DNA of 64,000 bases, taken from positions 1 through 64,000 of the forward strand of contig PPEA01000148.1 of NCBI GenBank assembly GCA_002967005.1, in the 5' to 3' direction. The stretch comes from Mycobacterium talmoniae (lineage in GTDB: Bacteria > Actinomycetota > Actinomycetes > Mycobacteriales > Mycobacteriaceae). Positions 37,316 through 45,188 of the stretch are shown piece after piece (the first letter of the stretch is position 1; each line of letters begins with the position of its first letter). The notes beneath the pieces were generated by a model. It worked only from the letters and a program-made list of their open reading frames with translations, did no database searches and had not been told where the DNA came from. Made by a program: the position numbers and the translations under genes.

Positions 37316-37327
37316 TAGAACGATCTA
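37316..37327. promoter_or_regulatory. TAGANYGNTCTA operator
   Basis: TAGAACGATCTA in the 168-bp divergent gap between the fadE pair (minus) and the VOC-SDR-oxidoreductase operon (plus). With flanks it matches the site at 12391-12405 over 15 bp in reverse complement. Confidence 0.72.
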
Positions 37328-37426
37328 ATACAGTGACGCTAGGTGATGCCCCCCGTCGTGTCAATGTGAGCCGGGTGTGGCGGGCCATCGAAGCTGCGTA
37401 CGTCAACGCATACGGAAGGCGAGGAA

Positions 37427-37966
37427 TTGCTCGTAGCAAAGCAGTACAACCAGATCGCTTGGGTGGTAGACGATCTCGACGCGGCAGTGCAGCAGTGGCA
37501 GCAGACCGCTCGGATTGGGCCGTTCTTCGTGGGTGCGCATGTCGGCGGGATCTTCACCGAAGCGACGCATCGGGGCAAACCGGTCGAGGTGGACATCAGC
37601 TGCGCGATCGCCCAAGCCGGGCCGGTTCAGGTTGAACTCATCAAGCAGCACGGTGCCGCTTCGTCGCCGTACCGCGACGTCTTCGCCGAAGGCGAAAGCG
37701 GCCTGCACCATATCTGCAGCTTCGTCGATGACGTTGCGGCCGAATGCCGCAACTACCAGGAGCAGGGCTTCGACGTGGTGATGACGGGAGTGGTCGCGGG
37801 CCAGACACCGGTTGCCTACGTGGACACCCGGCCGATGCTCGGCTGCATGACCGAGCTGATGGGGCGCCACGGCCTCGTGGTGGAGATGTTCGCCGCCGCC
37901 GCGGCGGTCGCCGCCGACTGGGACGGTACCGATCCCATCCGCGACCTCGCGACACTCATGGCGTAG
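37427..37966 (+). CDS. VOC (glyoxalase/dioxygenase-like) family protein
   Basis: A 179-residue vicinal-oxygen-chelate protein. The first half (QYNQIAWVVDDLDAAVQQW) and second half (GESGLHHICSFVDDVAAE) begin paired beta-alpha-beta motifs, with E-x-L-like VELIKQHG and VEMF as possible metal ligands. The start is TTG 37427 with GAAGGCGAGG upstream. Related proteins are methylmalonyl-CoA epimerases or isomerases. It opens an operon of four genes to 40610 and lies beside a TAGA operator. Confidence 0.8.
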   Translation: MLVAKQYNQIAWVVDDLDAAVQQWQQTARIGPFFVGAHVGGIFTEATHRGKPVEVDISCAIAQAGPVQVELIKQHGAASSPYRDVFAEGESGLHHICSFVDDVAAECRNYQEQGFDVVMTGVVAGQTPVAYVDTRPMLGCMTELMGRHGLVVEMFAAAAAVAADWDGTDPIRDLATLMA

Positions 37967-38055
37967 GCGTAGGTGCAGTTCGCCGATCGCCAACGCCTCA
38001 CGCATCGCGACCCGGACACGCCACACAATAACCGCCAGAGAGATGGGAGCACATT

Positions 38056-38931
38056 ATGGTTTGGCCGGCAGGGGAAGCTGCCTTTGTCACCGGCGCCGCA
38101 TCGGGTATCGGACTCGGCATCGCCCGGGCACTCGTCGCGGCCCAGGCGAAGGTCGCCCTCGCCGACATCGACGGGCCACGGCTTGCCGATGTCGCCACAG
38201 AATTGTCGGAGGCCGGGGGAGCGGTGACCACCGTGGAACTCGATGTCAGCGACGCCGACGGCTGGGAGGCCGCGGCGGATCGCGCCGAGGGCGCGCTCGG
38301 CCCGATCTCGATCCTGTGTAACAACGCCGGTGTCAACGGTGGCGGCGCGATCGACGACACCCCGTTCGCAGTCTGGCGCTGGGTGCAGCGGATCAACGTC
38401 GACGCGCAGTTCCTCGGCGTCTCGGCGTTCTTGCCGCGTTTCAAGAGACGTGGCGGGCGCGCGCACATCATGAACACCGCCTCGATGGCGGGTCTGGTGC
38501 CGATGGCCACCGTCGGCGCCTACGTTGCCTCGAAGTTCGCCAGCGTGGGCTTCACCCTGGTACTGCGGGAGGAACTCCGCGGCACCGACGTCGGCGTCTC
38601 CCTGCTGTGTCCGGGCACCGTGGCCTCCCGACTGAGCAGGACCGCCGAGGAGGGGCAGGCGAAACTGCTTGGTCGAGAGCCCAATGCCGCGGTCATCGAG
38701 CAGAACGGCGCACTGCAAGCCCAGGGCGCCGACCCCGATCGGGTGGGCGAGCAGGTCGTCCAGGCGATGCAGGACAGGCAGTTCCTGATCGTCACCCACC
38801 GTGATTGGGAATCGCTCGTCATCGGGCTGCACCGGGAAATCGAGGGAACGCTCGCGGACTTCGACGGCCGGTATGGCACCGACCTGTCGGTGCAGATGAT
38901 GCTCGGCGGCGTGAATCCCGTCGCGACGTAA
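38056..38931 (+). CDS. Short-chain dehydrogenase/reductase (TAGA-controlled copy)
   Basis: A 291-residue SDR (MVWPAGEAAFVTGAASGIG). Cofactor motif TGAASGIG at about 12-19, NNAGVNGGG near 89-97 and the active-site YVASK are intact. It is clearly paralogous to the SDR at 54597-55478 through to the C-terminus (ADPDRVGEQVV, ITHRDW-like IVTHRDWE). It belongs to the VOC-SDR-MDR-flavin reductase operon. Confidence 0.86.
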   Translation: MVWPAGEAAFVTGAASGIGLGIARALVAAQAKVALADIDGPRLADVATELSEAGGAVTTVELDVSDADGWEAAADRAEGALGPISILCNNAGVNGGGAIDDTPFAVWRWVQRINVDAQFLGVSAFLPRFKRRGGRAHIMNTASMAGLVPMATVGAYVASKFASVGFTLVLREELRGTDVGVSLLCPGTVASRLSRTAEEGQAKLLGREPNAAVIEQNGALQAQGADPDRVGEQVVQAMQDRQFLIVTHRDWESLVIGLHREIEGTLADFDGRYGTDLSVQMMLGGVNPVAT

Positions 38932-38997
38932 CGTGCATCGCACGCCGGCCGGTGGAACCTGTGCCAGCCAAAACCGCGGAAAGAATGGGTATTCGAC

Positions 38998-40077
38998 ATG
39001 GTGCGGATGAACCGAGGATGGGTCCTCAAACAACGGCCCGAGCGCGAAGTTCGGAGCACCGACCTGGAATTGGTCGAATCACCCGTCGCCGGCCTCGAAC
39101 ACGACCAGATCCTGGTGAAGAACATCTATCTTTCGATAGATCCAACCAACCGGGTGTGGCTGAGCAGCCGTGACCAGTATCTGCCGCCCGTCGGTATCGG
39201 CGAGGTCGTGCGCGGTGTATCGGTCGGTGTCGTCGAGGACAGTTCATCGGCACGATTCCAGCCCGGTGACACCGTGCTTCTTGGTCAGGGCGGCTGGCAG
39301 CTGTACTCGACGTATGACGCGTCGGCGGCAAGCCGGATCCGGCGGCGGGCGAACATCCCGCTCACCGCGTCGCTCTCCGTTCTGGGCACGACCGGGCTCA
39401 CTGCATACTGCGGCCTGCTTGACGTGTGCCGTCCCAACCCCGGTGAGACGCTTGTCGTGTCGGCGGCCGCCGGCGCGGTCGGATCGATCGTCGGGCAGAT
39501 CGCGAAGATCAAGGGGTGCCGAGTGATCGGCATCGCCGGCGGCCCCGACAAGTGCAAATGGATCGTCGACGATCTGGGGTTCGACGGTGCGATCGACTAC
39601 AAGTCCGAGGATGTCGGAGATGCGCTCGACCGGTTGTGCCCGGACGGGGTGGATATGGACTTCGAGAATGTGGGCGGGTCCATCATGGACGCGGTGTACT
39701 CGCGGCTCAACGTCAATGGTCGGATGGCGGTGTGCGGGTTGATCTCGTCGTACAACTCCGACGCGCCGATGGCCGGTCCGAAGGACTTCGGTCGCGTGCT
39801 GATGAACCGACTGACCATTCAGGGATTCGTTGTCCTGGATCACCTCTCGCGTGCCCGTGAAGCCTACGGCGACCTGGCGGCCTGGATCGAAACCGGACAG
39901 CTGCGCTGGAAGGATCACGTGGTCCACGGATTGGCTTCCGCGCCCGAGGCCATGAACAGGCTCTTCACCGGCGAACACGACGGAAAGCTCATGGTGCAGA
40001 TCGCAGACGAACCACGTCCTGTCGTGGCGCAAACAGACAGCACGGTCACCCACCAGCAGGTTGGGGCCAGGCAATGA
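38998..40077 (+). CDS. NADP-dependent oxidoreductase (prostaglandin reductase/CurA-like MDR)
   Basis: A 359-residue zinc-less MDR of the CurA/leukotriene B4 dehydrogenase type. The N-terminal SIDPTNRVWLSSRDQYLPP, the cofactor site VSAAAGAVGSIVGQIAK and VDMDFENVGG match that family, which reduces the C=C bond of alpha,beta-unsaturated ketones. ATG 38998. It overlaps the flavin reductase gene by 4 bp, so the two are co-translated. Confidence 0.86.
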   Translation: MVRMNRGWVLKQRPEREVRSTDLELVESPVAGLEHDQILVKNIYLSIDPTNRVWLSSRDQYLPPVGIGEVVRGVSVGVVEDSSSARFQPGDTVLLGQGGWQLYSTYDASAASRIRRRANIPLTASLSVLGTTGLTAYCGLLDVCRPNPGETLVVSAAAGAVGSIVGQIAKIKGCRVIGIAGGPDKCKWIVDDLGFDGAIDYKSEDVGDALDRLCPDGVDMDFENVGGSIMDAVYSRLNVNGRMAVCGLISSYNSDAPMAGPKDFGRVLMNRLTIQGFVVLDHLSRAREAYGDLAAWIETGQLRWKDHVVHGLASAPEAMNRLFTGEHDGKLMVQIADEPRPVVAQTDSTVTHQQVGARQ

Positions 40078-40610
40078 TCGCCATCGAATCACTGGGCGCC
40101 GACCCGGGTCTGCTGCGTCGGGCGTTCGGGTGCTTCCCGTCCGGGGTGACCGCGGTGGCCGCGTTGGTCGACGACAAGCCGGTCGGCATGGCCGCCAGTT
40201 CCTTCACCTCGGTGTCGCTCGCACCGCCACTGGTATCGGTGTGCTTCCAGGCGACTTCGGGCACCTGGCGCAGCCTTCGCGACCTGCCGCGATTGGGCAT
40301 CAGCGTGTTGGCGCAGGGCCAAGACGAAATCTGTATGAGCCTCGCGCGGCAGAGCGCGGACCGTTTCGCCGGCGTCGCGTGGGATCGCACGCCCGAGGGC
40401 GCGGTATTTGTACGCGGCGCCACCGCGTGGCTGGAATGTTCCGTTCATGGTGAGGTTTCGGCCGGCGACCATGCGGTCGCCCTGCTTGAGATCCACGGCC
40501 TGCGGGCCAATCCCGACGCCGCACCGCTGGTCTTCCACGGCAGCCGGTTCCGTCGACTCGCGGCCATCGCGTTCGGCGGGGACGTCGCCGACTTCGTCAA
40601 CCCCGAATAG
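40074..40610 (+). CDS. Flavin reductase-like FMN-binding protein
   Basis: A 178-residue protein of the HpaC/flavin reductase family: LRRAFGCFPSGVTAVAAL at the start, AASSFTSVSLAPPLVSVC binding FMN, and a C-terminal VFHGSRFRRL. Such proteins supply reduced flavin to a two-component monooxygenase. It starts within the previous stop (ATGA) and is followed by a strong terminator hairpin. Candidate partners in this island include luciferase-like or acyl-CoA-dehydrogenase-like oxygenases. Confidence 0.87.
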   Translation: MIAIESLGADPGLLRRAFGCFPSGVTAVAALVDDKPVGMAASSFTSVSLAPPLVSVCFQATSGTWRSLRDLPRLGISVLAQGQDEICMSLARQSADRFAGVAWDRTPEGAVFVRGATAWLECSVHGEVSAGDHAVALLEIHGLRANPDAAPLVFHGSRFRRLAAIAFGGDVADFVNPE

Positions 40611-40621
40611 CGCAGAAACGA

Positions 40622-40652
40622 GACTGGCTCGACGCTTAGCGTCGAGCCAGTC
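40622..40652. terminator. Bidirectional terminator hairpin
   Basis: GACTGGCTCGACGC (40622-40635) pairs perfectly with GCGTCGAGCCAGTC (40639-40652) across a 3-nt loop: 14 bp between two convergent operons, 12 bp after the flavin reductase stop. Confidence 0.88.
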
Positions 40653-40688
40653 CTGGTGAATTACTTAACGGTGCCCCAGCTGGGCCTA

Positions 40689-41210
40689 TCAGTCCTTGGG
40701 TGCTGCCGCCGCAGCCATTTCCTGCTGTGCCGCCACGATCGAATCCATCAACGACGGTTGGTCCTGGGCAAAGTCGAGCTTCTCCATGCCACCGTAGGGA
40801 TTCTCGAAGGACGCGACCTCCTCCGGGGAGTTGTCCGCGTATACCTCGAGCTGGTTGCCGTCGGGGTCGTAGAAGTAGACACTCTTCGCCACGCCGTGAT
40901 TCACGGTATAGGCGATCTTGGCATTCTCGCGCACCAGAGTGTCGTAGGCCTCGCGCAGATCATCTTCGTTGGCCAGCCGGAAGGAGAAATGCTCCATCCC
41001 GATCTGGTGGAACGGCCCGACGGGAACAGCTTCGGCGCCGACTTCGGCGAGGCCCAACTCATGGTGGTCGCGTCCGGTTGACAAAAACTTGACCACCGGG
41101 GGGATTTCGCCCATCACCTTCAGCCCGAGTACGCGCGTGTAGAAGTCCAGCGACTTCTCCATGTCGCGGACTTTGATGACGACGTGCGCGATCCTGTCGA
41201 TCTTGATCAT
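40689..41210 (-). CDS. VOC-family glyoxalase/extradiol-dioxygenase-like protein
   Basis: A 173-residue VOC protein (KIDRIAHVVIKVRDMEKSLD). Candidate metal ligands are H9, the His in GMEHFSFRL and the Glu in DPDGNQLEVY. It shares the fold of catechol 2,3-dioxygenases but has only one domain pair, so a cleavage role is possible yet unproven. The C-terminus is an Ala-rich tail. A TAGATCAATCTA operator lies 98 bp upstream of its ATG. Confidence 0.83.
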   Translation of the reverse strand: MIKIDRIAHVVIKVRDMEKSLDFYTRVLGLKVMGEIPPVVKFLSTGRDHHELGLAEVGAEAVPVGPFHQIGMEHFSFRLANEDDLREAYDTLVRENAKIAYTVNHGVAKSVYFYDPDGNQLEVYADNSPEEVASFENPYGGMEKLDFAQDQPSLMDSIVAAQQEMAAAAAPKD

Positions 41211-41307
41211 TGGTCAAACCTCTCGATATTCCGATGCCGCTTGATGCGGCGACGATGGGCGAGTTCTCATCAGGCAGCCGGCGGCCGAGTAGCAGGAACC
41301 AGGCTAC

Positions 41308-41319
41308 TAGATCAATCTA
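41308..41319. promoter_or_regulatory. TAGANYGNTCTA operator
   Basis: TAGATCAATCTA followed by TCAAG, the same extension seen at the 43886 site. It lies between the VOC gene (minus, downstream) and the SDR gene ending at 41402. Confidence 0.75.
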
Positions 41320-41401
41320 TCAAGCTCAAGCACCAGCGCTGTCGGATTGGCCGAGGACGGCGCGACAGCACGGTTGTCGAACGTCCTGGTACTGGGTCTG
41401 G

Positions 41402-42169
41402 TCAAAAAACCATGTACCCGCCATCGACGACGACCTCGTCGCCGGTCTGGAAGCCGCCGATCCCGCTGGCCAGGTAGACCGCGACCCGCGCGAAATCGTT
41501 GGGTTCGCCCCAGCGGCGCTGCGGCATGCGCTTCATCACGTTCTCTTCGAATGCCGGATTGCTCAATTCCCGAGAGATGAGTGGGGTTTCGGTCCACCCG
41601 ACCACCAGTGAATGCGCGTTGATCCGGTACCGCGCCAACTCGATGGCGCAACTGCGCATCATCGCCGCCAAACCGGCCTTGCTCGCCGCATAGGCATGAC
41701 CGCGTGGAGTTCCATGGTGCGCCGAGACGCTCGAGGTACCCACCAGCACGCCCCCGCCGCCGCGCTCGACCATGTGCTGCGCGGCGGTGCGCAGCGTCAG
41801 GAATGCCCCGTCGAGATTCACCCGGGTGACTCCCTGAAAATCGGCGAGAGTCGTGTCGAGGAAGGAGATGTCGGGTGCGCGCACGCCCGCGTTCGCGAAG
41901 CAGGAGTCGACCCTGCCGAAGTGATCGAGCGTCTCGGCGAAGGCGGTCGCGACCGCGTCCTCGTCACCCACGTCGGAGCGGATTGCCCGTACCCGCGTGC
42001 CGTGCTTGGCCAGCTCCTCCGCGGCGGACTTGTTGCGTTCGACGTTGGTGCCCCAGACGCAAACGTCGGCGCCGCTGTGGGCCAGCCCGTGCGCCATGCC
42101 CAAGCCGATGCCGGAGTTGGCCCCGGTGACCAGGGCGACGTGTCCGGTGAGATCAAAGAGGGAAGACAT
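41402..42169 (-). CDS. Short-chain dehydrogenase/reductase
   Basis: A 255-residue SDR beginning MSSLFDLTGHVALVTG. TGANSGIG at 15-22 and YAASK in the active site are intact; SSVSAHH holds the catalytic serine. The C-terminus (DEVVVDGGYMVF) is typical of FabG-like enzymes. ATG 42169 was chosen over longer upstream frames. It is not obviously a close relative of the two SDRs at 38056 and 54597. Confidence 0.85.
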   Translation of the reverse strand: MSSLFDLTGHVALVTGANSGIGLGMAHGLAHSGADVCVWGTNVERNKSAAEELAKHGTRVRAIRSDVGDEDAVATAFAETLDHFGRVDSCFANAGVRAPDISFLDTTLADFQGVTRVNLDGAFLTLRTAAQHMVERGGGGVLVGTSSVSAHHGTPRGHAYAASKAGLAAMMRSCAIELARYRINAHSLVVGWTETPLISRELSNPAFEENVMKRMPQRRWGEPNDFARVAVYLASGIGGFQTGDEVVVDGGYMVF

Positions 42170-42245
42170 GCAAATCCTCGGAGTCGTCCGGGCGGACCGG
42201 AAGGTTGTCAGGTTTCCGCGCCGCGGGACTGCGACGGGTGCGAAC

Positions 42246-42286
42246 AATGCGAGATCCCCACCGCGCGGTCGGGTGGATCTCGCATT
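42246..42286. terminator. Hairpin after the NIPSNAP gene
   Basis: AATGCGAGATCC (42246-42257) pairs with GGATCTCGCATT (42275-42286), with CACC/GGTG extending the inside of the stem. It lies 4 bp past the minus-strand stop at 42291. Confidence 0.75.
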
Positions 42287-42290
42287 GGGA

Positions 42291-42626
42291 TCAACGGATT
42301 TTCGAGTATTCCGTGGGCTCGATGAAAACCGAGGTGGCGCCGGCGGTGACCTGTTCGCCGTTGGCCCTCGCGGCTGCCCATTCGGGATCGGCCCAGAAGG
42401 CTTCCCACGACTTGGCGGCGGCTTCACGGCTGGCGTGGGCCACGATGTAGGTCAGGGTGTCGGTGGCCTTGCCATCGTCGTCGGTTTGCACCCAGAAGCC
42501 GATATTGGTCATGCCGTGCTTCTCGAATAGCGCCGCGGCGTGATCGCCAATGCGAGCCACGAGCGCGTCGATCTTGCCCGGTACTGCTTCGTAGGTACGG
42601 AGTTCAAAAACACGCGTGTCTGCCAT
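42291..42626 (-). CDS. NIPSNAP-family protein
   Basis: A 111-residue dimeric alpha/beta-barrel (ferredoxin-like) protein: VFELRTYEAVPGKIDAL, LTYIVAHASREAAAKSWEAF, the NIPSNAP pattern. Function in catabolic clusters is unknown; some act as small decarboxylating or monooxygenase-type enzymes. Its ATG at 42626 directly abuts a TAGATCAATCTA operator, leaving no room for a Shine-Dalgarno sequence, so the transcript may be leaderless. Confidence 0.82.
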   Translation of the reverse strand: MADTRVFELRTYEAVPGKIDALVARIGDHAAALFEKHGMTNIGFWVQTDDDGKATDTLTYIVAHASREAAAKSWEAFWADPEWAAARANGEQVTAGATSVFIEPTEYSKIR

Positions 42627-42638
42627 TAGATCAATCTA
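42627..42638. promoter_or_regulatory. TAGANYGNTCTA operator touching a start codon
   Basis: TAGATCAATCTA immediately adjacent to the ATG of the NIPSNAP gene (minus strand). A repressor here would cover the transcription start of a leaderless mRNA. Confidence 0.78.
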
Positions 42639-42750
42639 TCTTCGGGTCGAGCGGGCGTCAACGTTCGCGTGCCGGGGGAGGTCGCTTAGCTCACTCACGC
42701 CGGCCGCTACGGTAGATGTCACATGGAATTGGCCAGGTCAGGCAGGACAA

Positions 42751-42762
42751 CAGATTGATCTA
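42751..42762. promoter_or_regulatory. Autoregulatory operator of the TetR gene
   Basis: CAGATTGATCTA, one base off the perfect palindrome, 16 bp upstream of GTG 42779. The position between promoter and start codon fits autorepression. Confidence 0.75.
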
Positions 42763-42778
42763 GAGGTAGTCTGGCCAG

Positions 42779-43387
42779 GTGTCTACTACCGCGACGACCA
42801 ACGGTAAGCCGGCCGAAACCAAGGTTCGGTTGCTCGAATCCGCCATGGATCTGTTCAGTCGGCAGGGTTTCGGGGCAACAGGCATCAAAGCTGTCCTGAC
42901 GGCGGCCGAGGCTCCTTACGGTTCGCTGTACCACTTCTTTCCCGGCGGTAAGCAGGAGTTAGGTGCCGCCGCCCTTACGTATGGCGGTGGGCGTTACCGG
43001 GAACTGCTCGAGTCGGTGTACCCGGTCGGGGCGGACGTGGTGGAAGCGACCGCGGACTCCTTCGTTCGGGCGGCGAAGTTGCTCGAGGAAACCGACTACG
43101 GCTATGCCTGCCCGGTCGCGACCATCGCGTTGGAAGTGGCCAATAATGACGAGCTGATGCGGAAGGCCGCCGCCGACGCGTTCGAGTCGTGGCTCGAGGT
43201 GCTCCAGGAGCGCTTCACGACGGCAGGGATGACCGCCGAGCGTGCCCGCGAGGTCGCGGAGGAAGTTTTCTGCCTGATCGAGGGCTCGGTGCTGCTCTCA
43301 CGCACCACGCGGTCGTCTGCGCCGATGCGCACTGCCGGGCGGGCCGCCACGCGCGCCGTCGCCGCCGGGCTCTCCGACAAGAAGTAA
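42779..43387 (+). CDS. TetR-family regulator, LmrA/YxaF type
   Basis: A 202-residue repressor. Its N-terminal domain (TKVRLLESAMDLFSRQGFGA, then TGIKAVLTAAEAPYGSLYHF and FPGGKQELGAAAL, about 14-66) is typical of the LmrA/YxaF (QdoR) subgroup rather than generic TetR. B. subtilis LmrA and YxaF bind a box containing tagaNYGgTCTA, nearly the palindrome repeated in this locus. It is therefore the prime candidate to bind all eight sites. It starts at GTG 42779 and is divergent from the NIPSNAP gene. Confidence 0.88.
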   Translation: MSTTATTNGKPAETKVRLLESAMDLFSRQGFGATGIKAVLTAAEAPYGSLYHFFPGGKQELGAAALTYGGGRYRELLESVYPVGADVVEATADSFVRAAKLLEETDYGYACPVATIALEVANNDELMRKAAADAFESWLEVLQERFTTAGMTAERAREVAEEVFCLIEGSVLLSRTTRSSAPMRTAGRAATRAVAAGLSDKK

Positions 43388-43393
43388 GCCCGC

Positions 43394-43783
43394 TCAACCC
43401 TGGGCCACCACGCGCGTCGGTCGCAAGGTGATGGCGACCCGGCCTTCGTTGGGCACGGGGAAGCTGGCCGGCTCGTGGCCGTAATGCCGGACGACCTTTT
43501 CGAAAAGCGCCAGGTCCGGGTCTTCGCCCGCCTCCGCCGTTCCGCGGATCTCGAGGGTCCGGAACGGATTCTTCGGGTCGATGAGGAACAGCGTCGCCTG
43601 CGGCCGGGCAACCATGTTCTTGTACTTCTGCCGTGTGGCCAACAGGGATAGTTCGATCGTATTGCCCTCGGCCACGAACCAAATCGCGGTCACCTGAGGA
43701 GTCCCGTCGGGGCCCACGGTGGCCAATGACGCGATCAGCGGCGCCTCGACAAGGTCGCGGTGGGTGTCGGGGATGGTCGGCAT
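43394..43783 (-). CDS. Pyridoxamine 5'-phosphate oxidase-fold (F420/FMN-binding) protein
   Basis: A 129-residue split-barrel protein: PLIASLATVGPDGTPQVTAIWF, ATRQKYKNMVARPQATLFLID, of the PPOX class F420/FMN-dependent type. Such proteins are often F420-dependent reductases or flavin carriers in actinobacteria. ATG 43783 follows GGGAG. It ends 6 bp from the convergent TetR gene. Its promoter region holds two different palindromes. Confidence 0.82.
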   Translation of the reverse strand: MPTIPDTHRDLVEAPLIASLATVGPDGTPQVTAIWFVAEGNTIELSLLATRQKYKNMVARPQATLFLIDPKNPFRTLEIRGTAEAGEDPDLALFEKVVRHYGHEPASFPVPNEGRVAITLRPTRVVAQG

Positions 43784-43857
43784 GGCTCCCTTTCCGATCG
43801 GATATCGCATCAGGTGTCGGCGGGCCTCGTCAGAACGCCCGCAGAGGGTTGACGAGG

Positions 43858-43879
43858 TCAGACAATTGTGATTGTCTGA
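43858..43879. promoter_or_regulatory. Perfect 9-bp-arm inverted repeat
   Basis: TCAGACAAT (43858-43866) and ATTGTCTGA (43871-43879) flank TGTG. It is distinct from both other operator classes and lies 7 bp from a TAGA-type operator in the divergent gap between the PPOX and amidohydrolase genes, suggesting a second regulator. Confidence 0.65.
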
Positions 43880-43885
43880 TCGCAC

Positions 43886-43897
43886 TAGAGCAATCTA
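43886..43897. promoter_or_regulatory. TAGANYGNTCTA operator
   Basis: TAGAGCAATCTA, followed by TCAAG as at 41308. It lies 101 bp upstream of the amidohydrolase start and 103 bp from the PPOX start. Confidence 0.68.
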
Positions 43898-43997
43898 TCA
43901 AGTCCGTCGGACTGGCGCGACGCACGTGGGTATCGCCACGACCGACTCGAGCCCGTCCCAGCCCTTACCCGCGAAACCCCAAGTTGGAGAGGTTGCA

Positions 43998-45188
43998 ATG
44001 AAGCTCCTGGCGCATGATGTTGACGCTCACGAGATGATCCCGAGCACTCGGCTCGGAGATTATTTCGGCCAGCCCGGCCGAATCATGGGCGCGCTCTTCG
44101 AGGCCACCGACCGGCTGCGCCCCGATCCCACCGACACCAACATGCACGTCGAGGCCGACGACGTCATGGAGATCGACTCGGACTCCATCTGGAAGGTCAA
44201 GGGGCCCAAGGCGCCCAGCGCCATCGACTTGAACCGGCGGGTCGAGGTTCTCGACGCGATGGGGATCGAGAAGCAGCTGGTGTTTCCGACCACGGCGATC
44301 GCCGCGATGATGGTCGGTGGCATGACCGACTTCGGTTTCGAGCAGCGCTTCGGTGGCGACACTTCGATGCTCGAGGGTCTGTCGCGGCCGGAATTCTCCA
44401 AAATGTTCCTGCGGGCATATAACGACTGGGCGATCGAGAACGCGAACCTCGCCGACGGCCGGATCCGCCTGGTCGGCATCATCCCCACCAGCGACGACGT
44501 CAACGACATGATCGGGGAGATCAAGCGGCTCATCGACGGTGGCGTCAAGGGGGTCTATCTGCAGGCCGACGTCCCGCCCGGCGGCGTGTCGCCAGCGCAC
44601 TCCGTGATGGATCCGCTGTGGCGGTTACTGGAGGAGAACAACGTCACCGCCACTTTGCACATCGGCACCGAGTTCTTCTTCCTGGACCCGCGGTGGACGT
44701 TCGCCGAGACCTTCCAGGATCTGTTCCAGTCTCCGGAGATCCCGAACACGAACATCGGTATGTTCGCGACCTGCCACATGGCGATCGACAATTACCTGAA
44801 CGCCCTCGTCCTCGGCGGCGTGTTCGAGCGGTTTCCGCGGCTTCGCCTCGGACTCTTCGAGGTCGGTGGCCACTGGGTCGGACCGGCCGCCCGCCGCATG
44901 GACATGTACTGCGAGGTGTTCCCCGGTTCCGCGGCCGCCAAATACCCGATGAAGCCGTCGGAGTACGTCGCGCGCAACGTGCGGGTGTCGCCGTTCAACT
45001 TCGAACCCGTCCACCGCTACATCCAGGACGACCCGAACCTGGTCGACGTCTTCTGTTACTCCACCGATTACCCGCATGTCGAGGGCACCAAGGACTCGAT
45101 GAACAAGATGTTGGCGAAGGTCGAGCCGTTGGGCGAGGAGATCACGGCGAAGTTCTTCCGGACGAATGCCGAGTGGCTCTTGCCGTGA
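43998..45188 (+). CDS. Metal-dependent amidohydrolase (ACMSD-like, TAGA-controlled copy)
   Basis: A 396-residue TIM-barrel protein of the amidohydrolase-2 family. The N-terminal metal motif is D7-x-D9-x-H11 (HDVDAHE), with a later His in ATLHIGTEFF and the C-terminal Asp in STDYPHVEGT. Relatives include ACMSD and aromatic-acid decarboxylases, which do not hydrolyse but decarboxylate. GGAGAG precedes ATG 43998; the longer frame to 43872 runs through the operator. It overlaps the next gene by 4 bp (GTGA) and begins an operon running to about 52788. Confidence 0.85.
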   Translation: MKLLAHDVDAHEMIPSTRLGDYFGQPGRIMGALFEATDRLRPDPTDTNMHVEADDVMEIDSDSIWKVKGPKAPSAIDLNRRVEVLDAMGIEKQLVFPTTAIAAMMVGGMTDFGFEQRFGGDTSMLEGLSRPEFSKMFLRAYNDWAIENANLADGRIRLVGIIPTSDDVNDMIGEIKRLIDGGVKGVYLQADVPPGGVSPAHSVMDPLWRLLEENNVTATLHIGTEFFFLDPRWTFAETFQDLFQSPEIPNTNIGMFATCHMAIDNYLNALVLGGVFERFPRLRLGLFEVGGHWVGPAARRMDMYCEVFPGSAAAKYPMKPSEYVARNVRVSPFNFEPVHRYIQDDPNLVDVFCYSTDYPHVEGTKDSMNKMLAKVEPLGEEITAKFFRTNAEWLLP

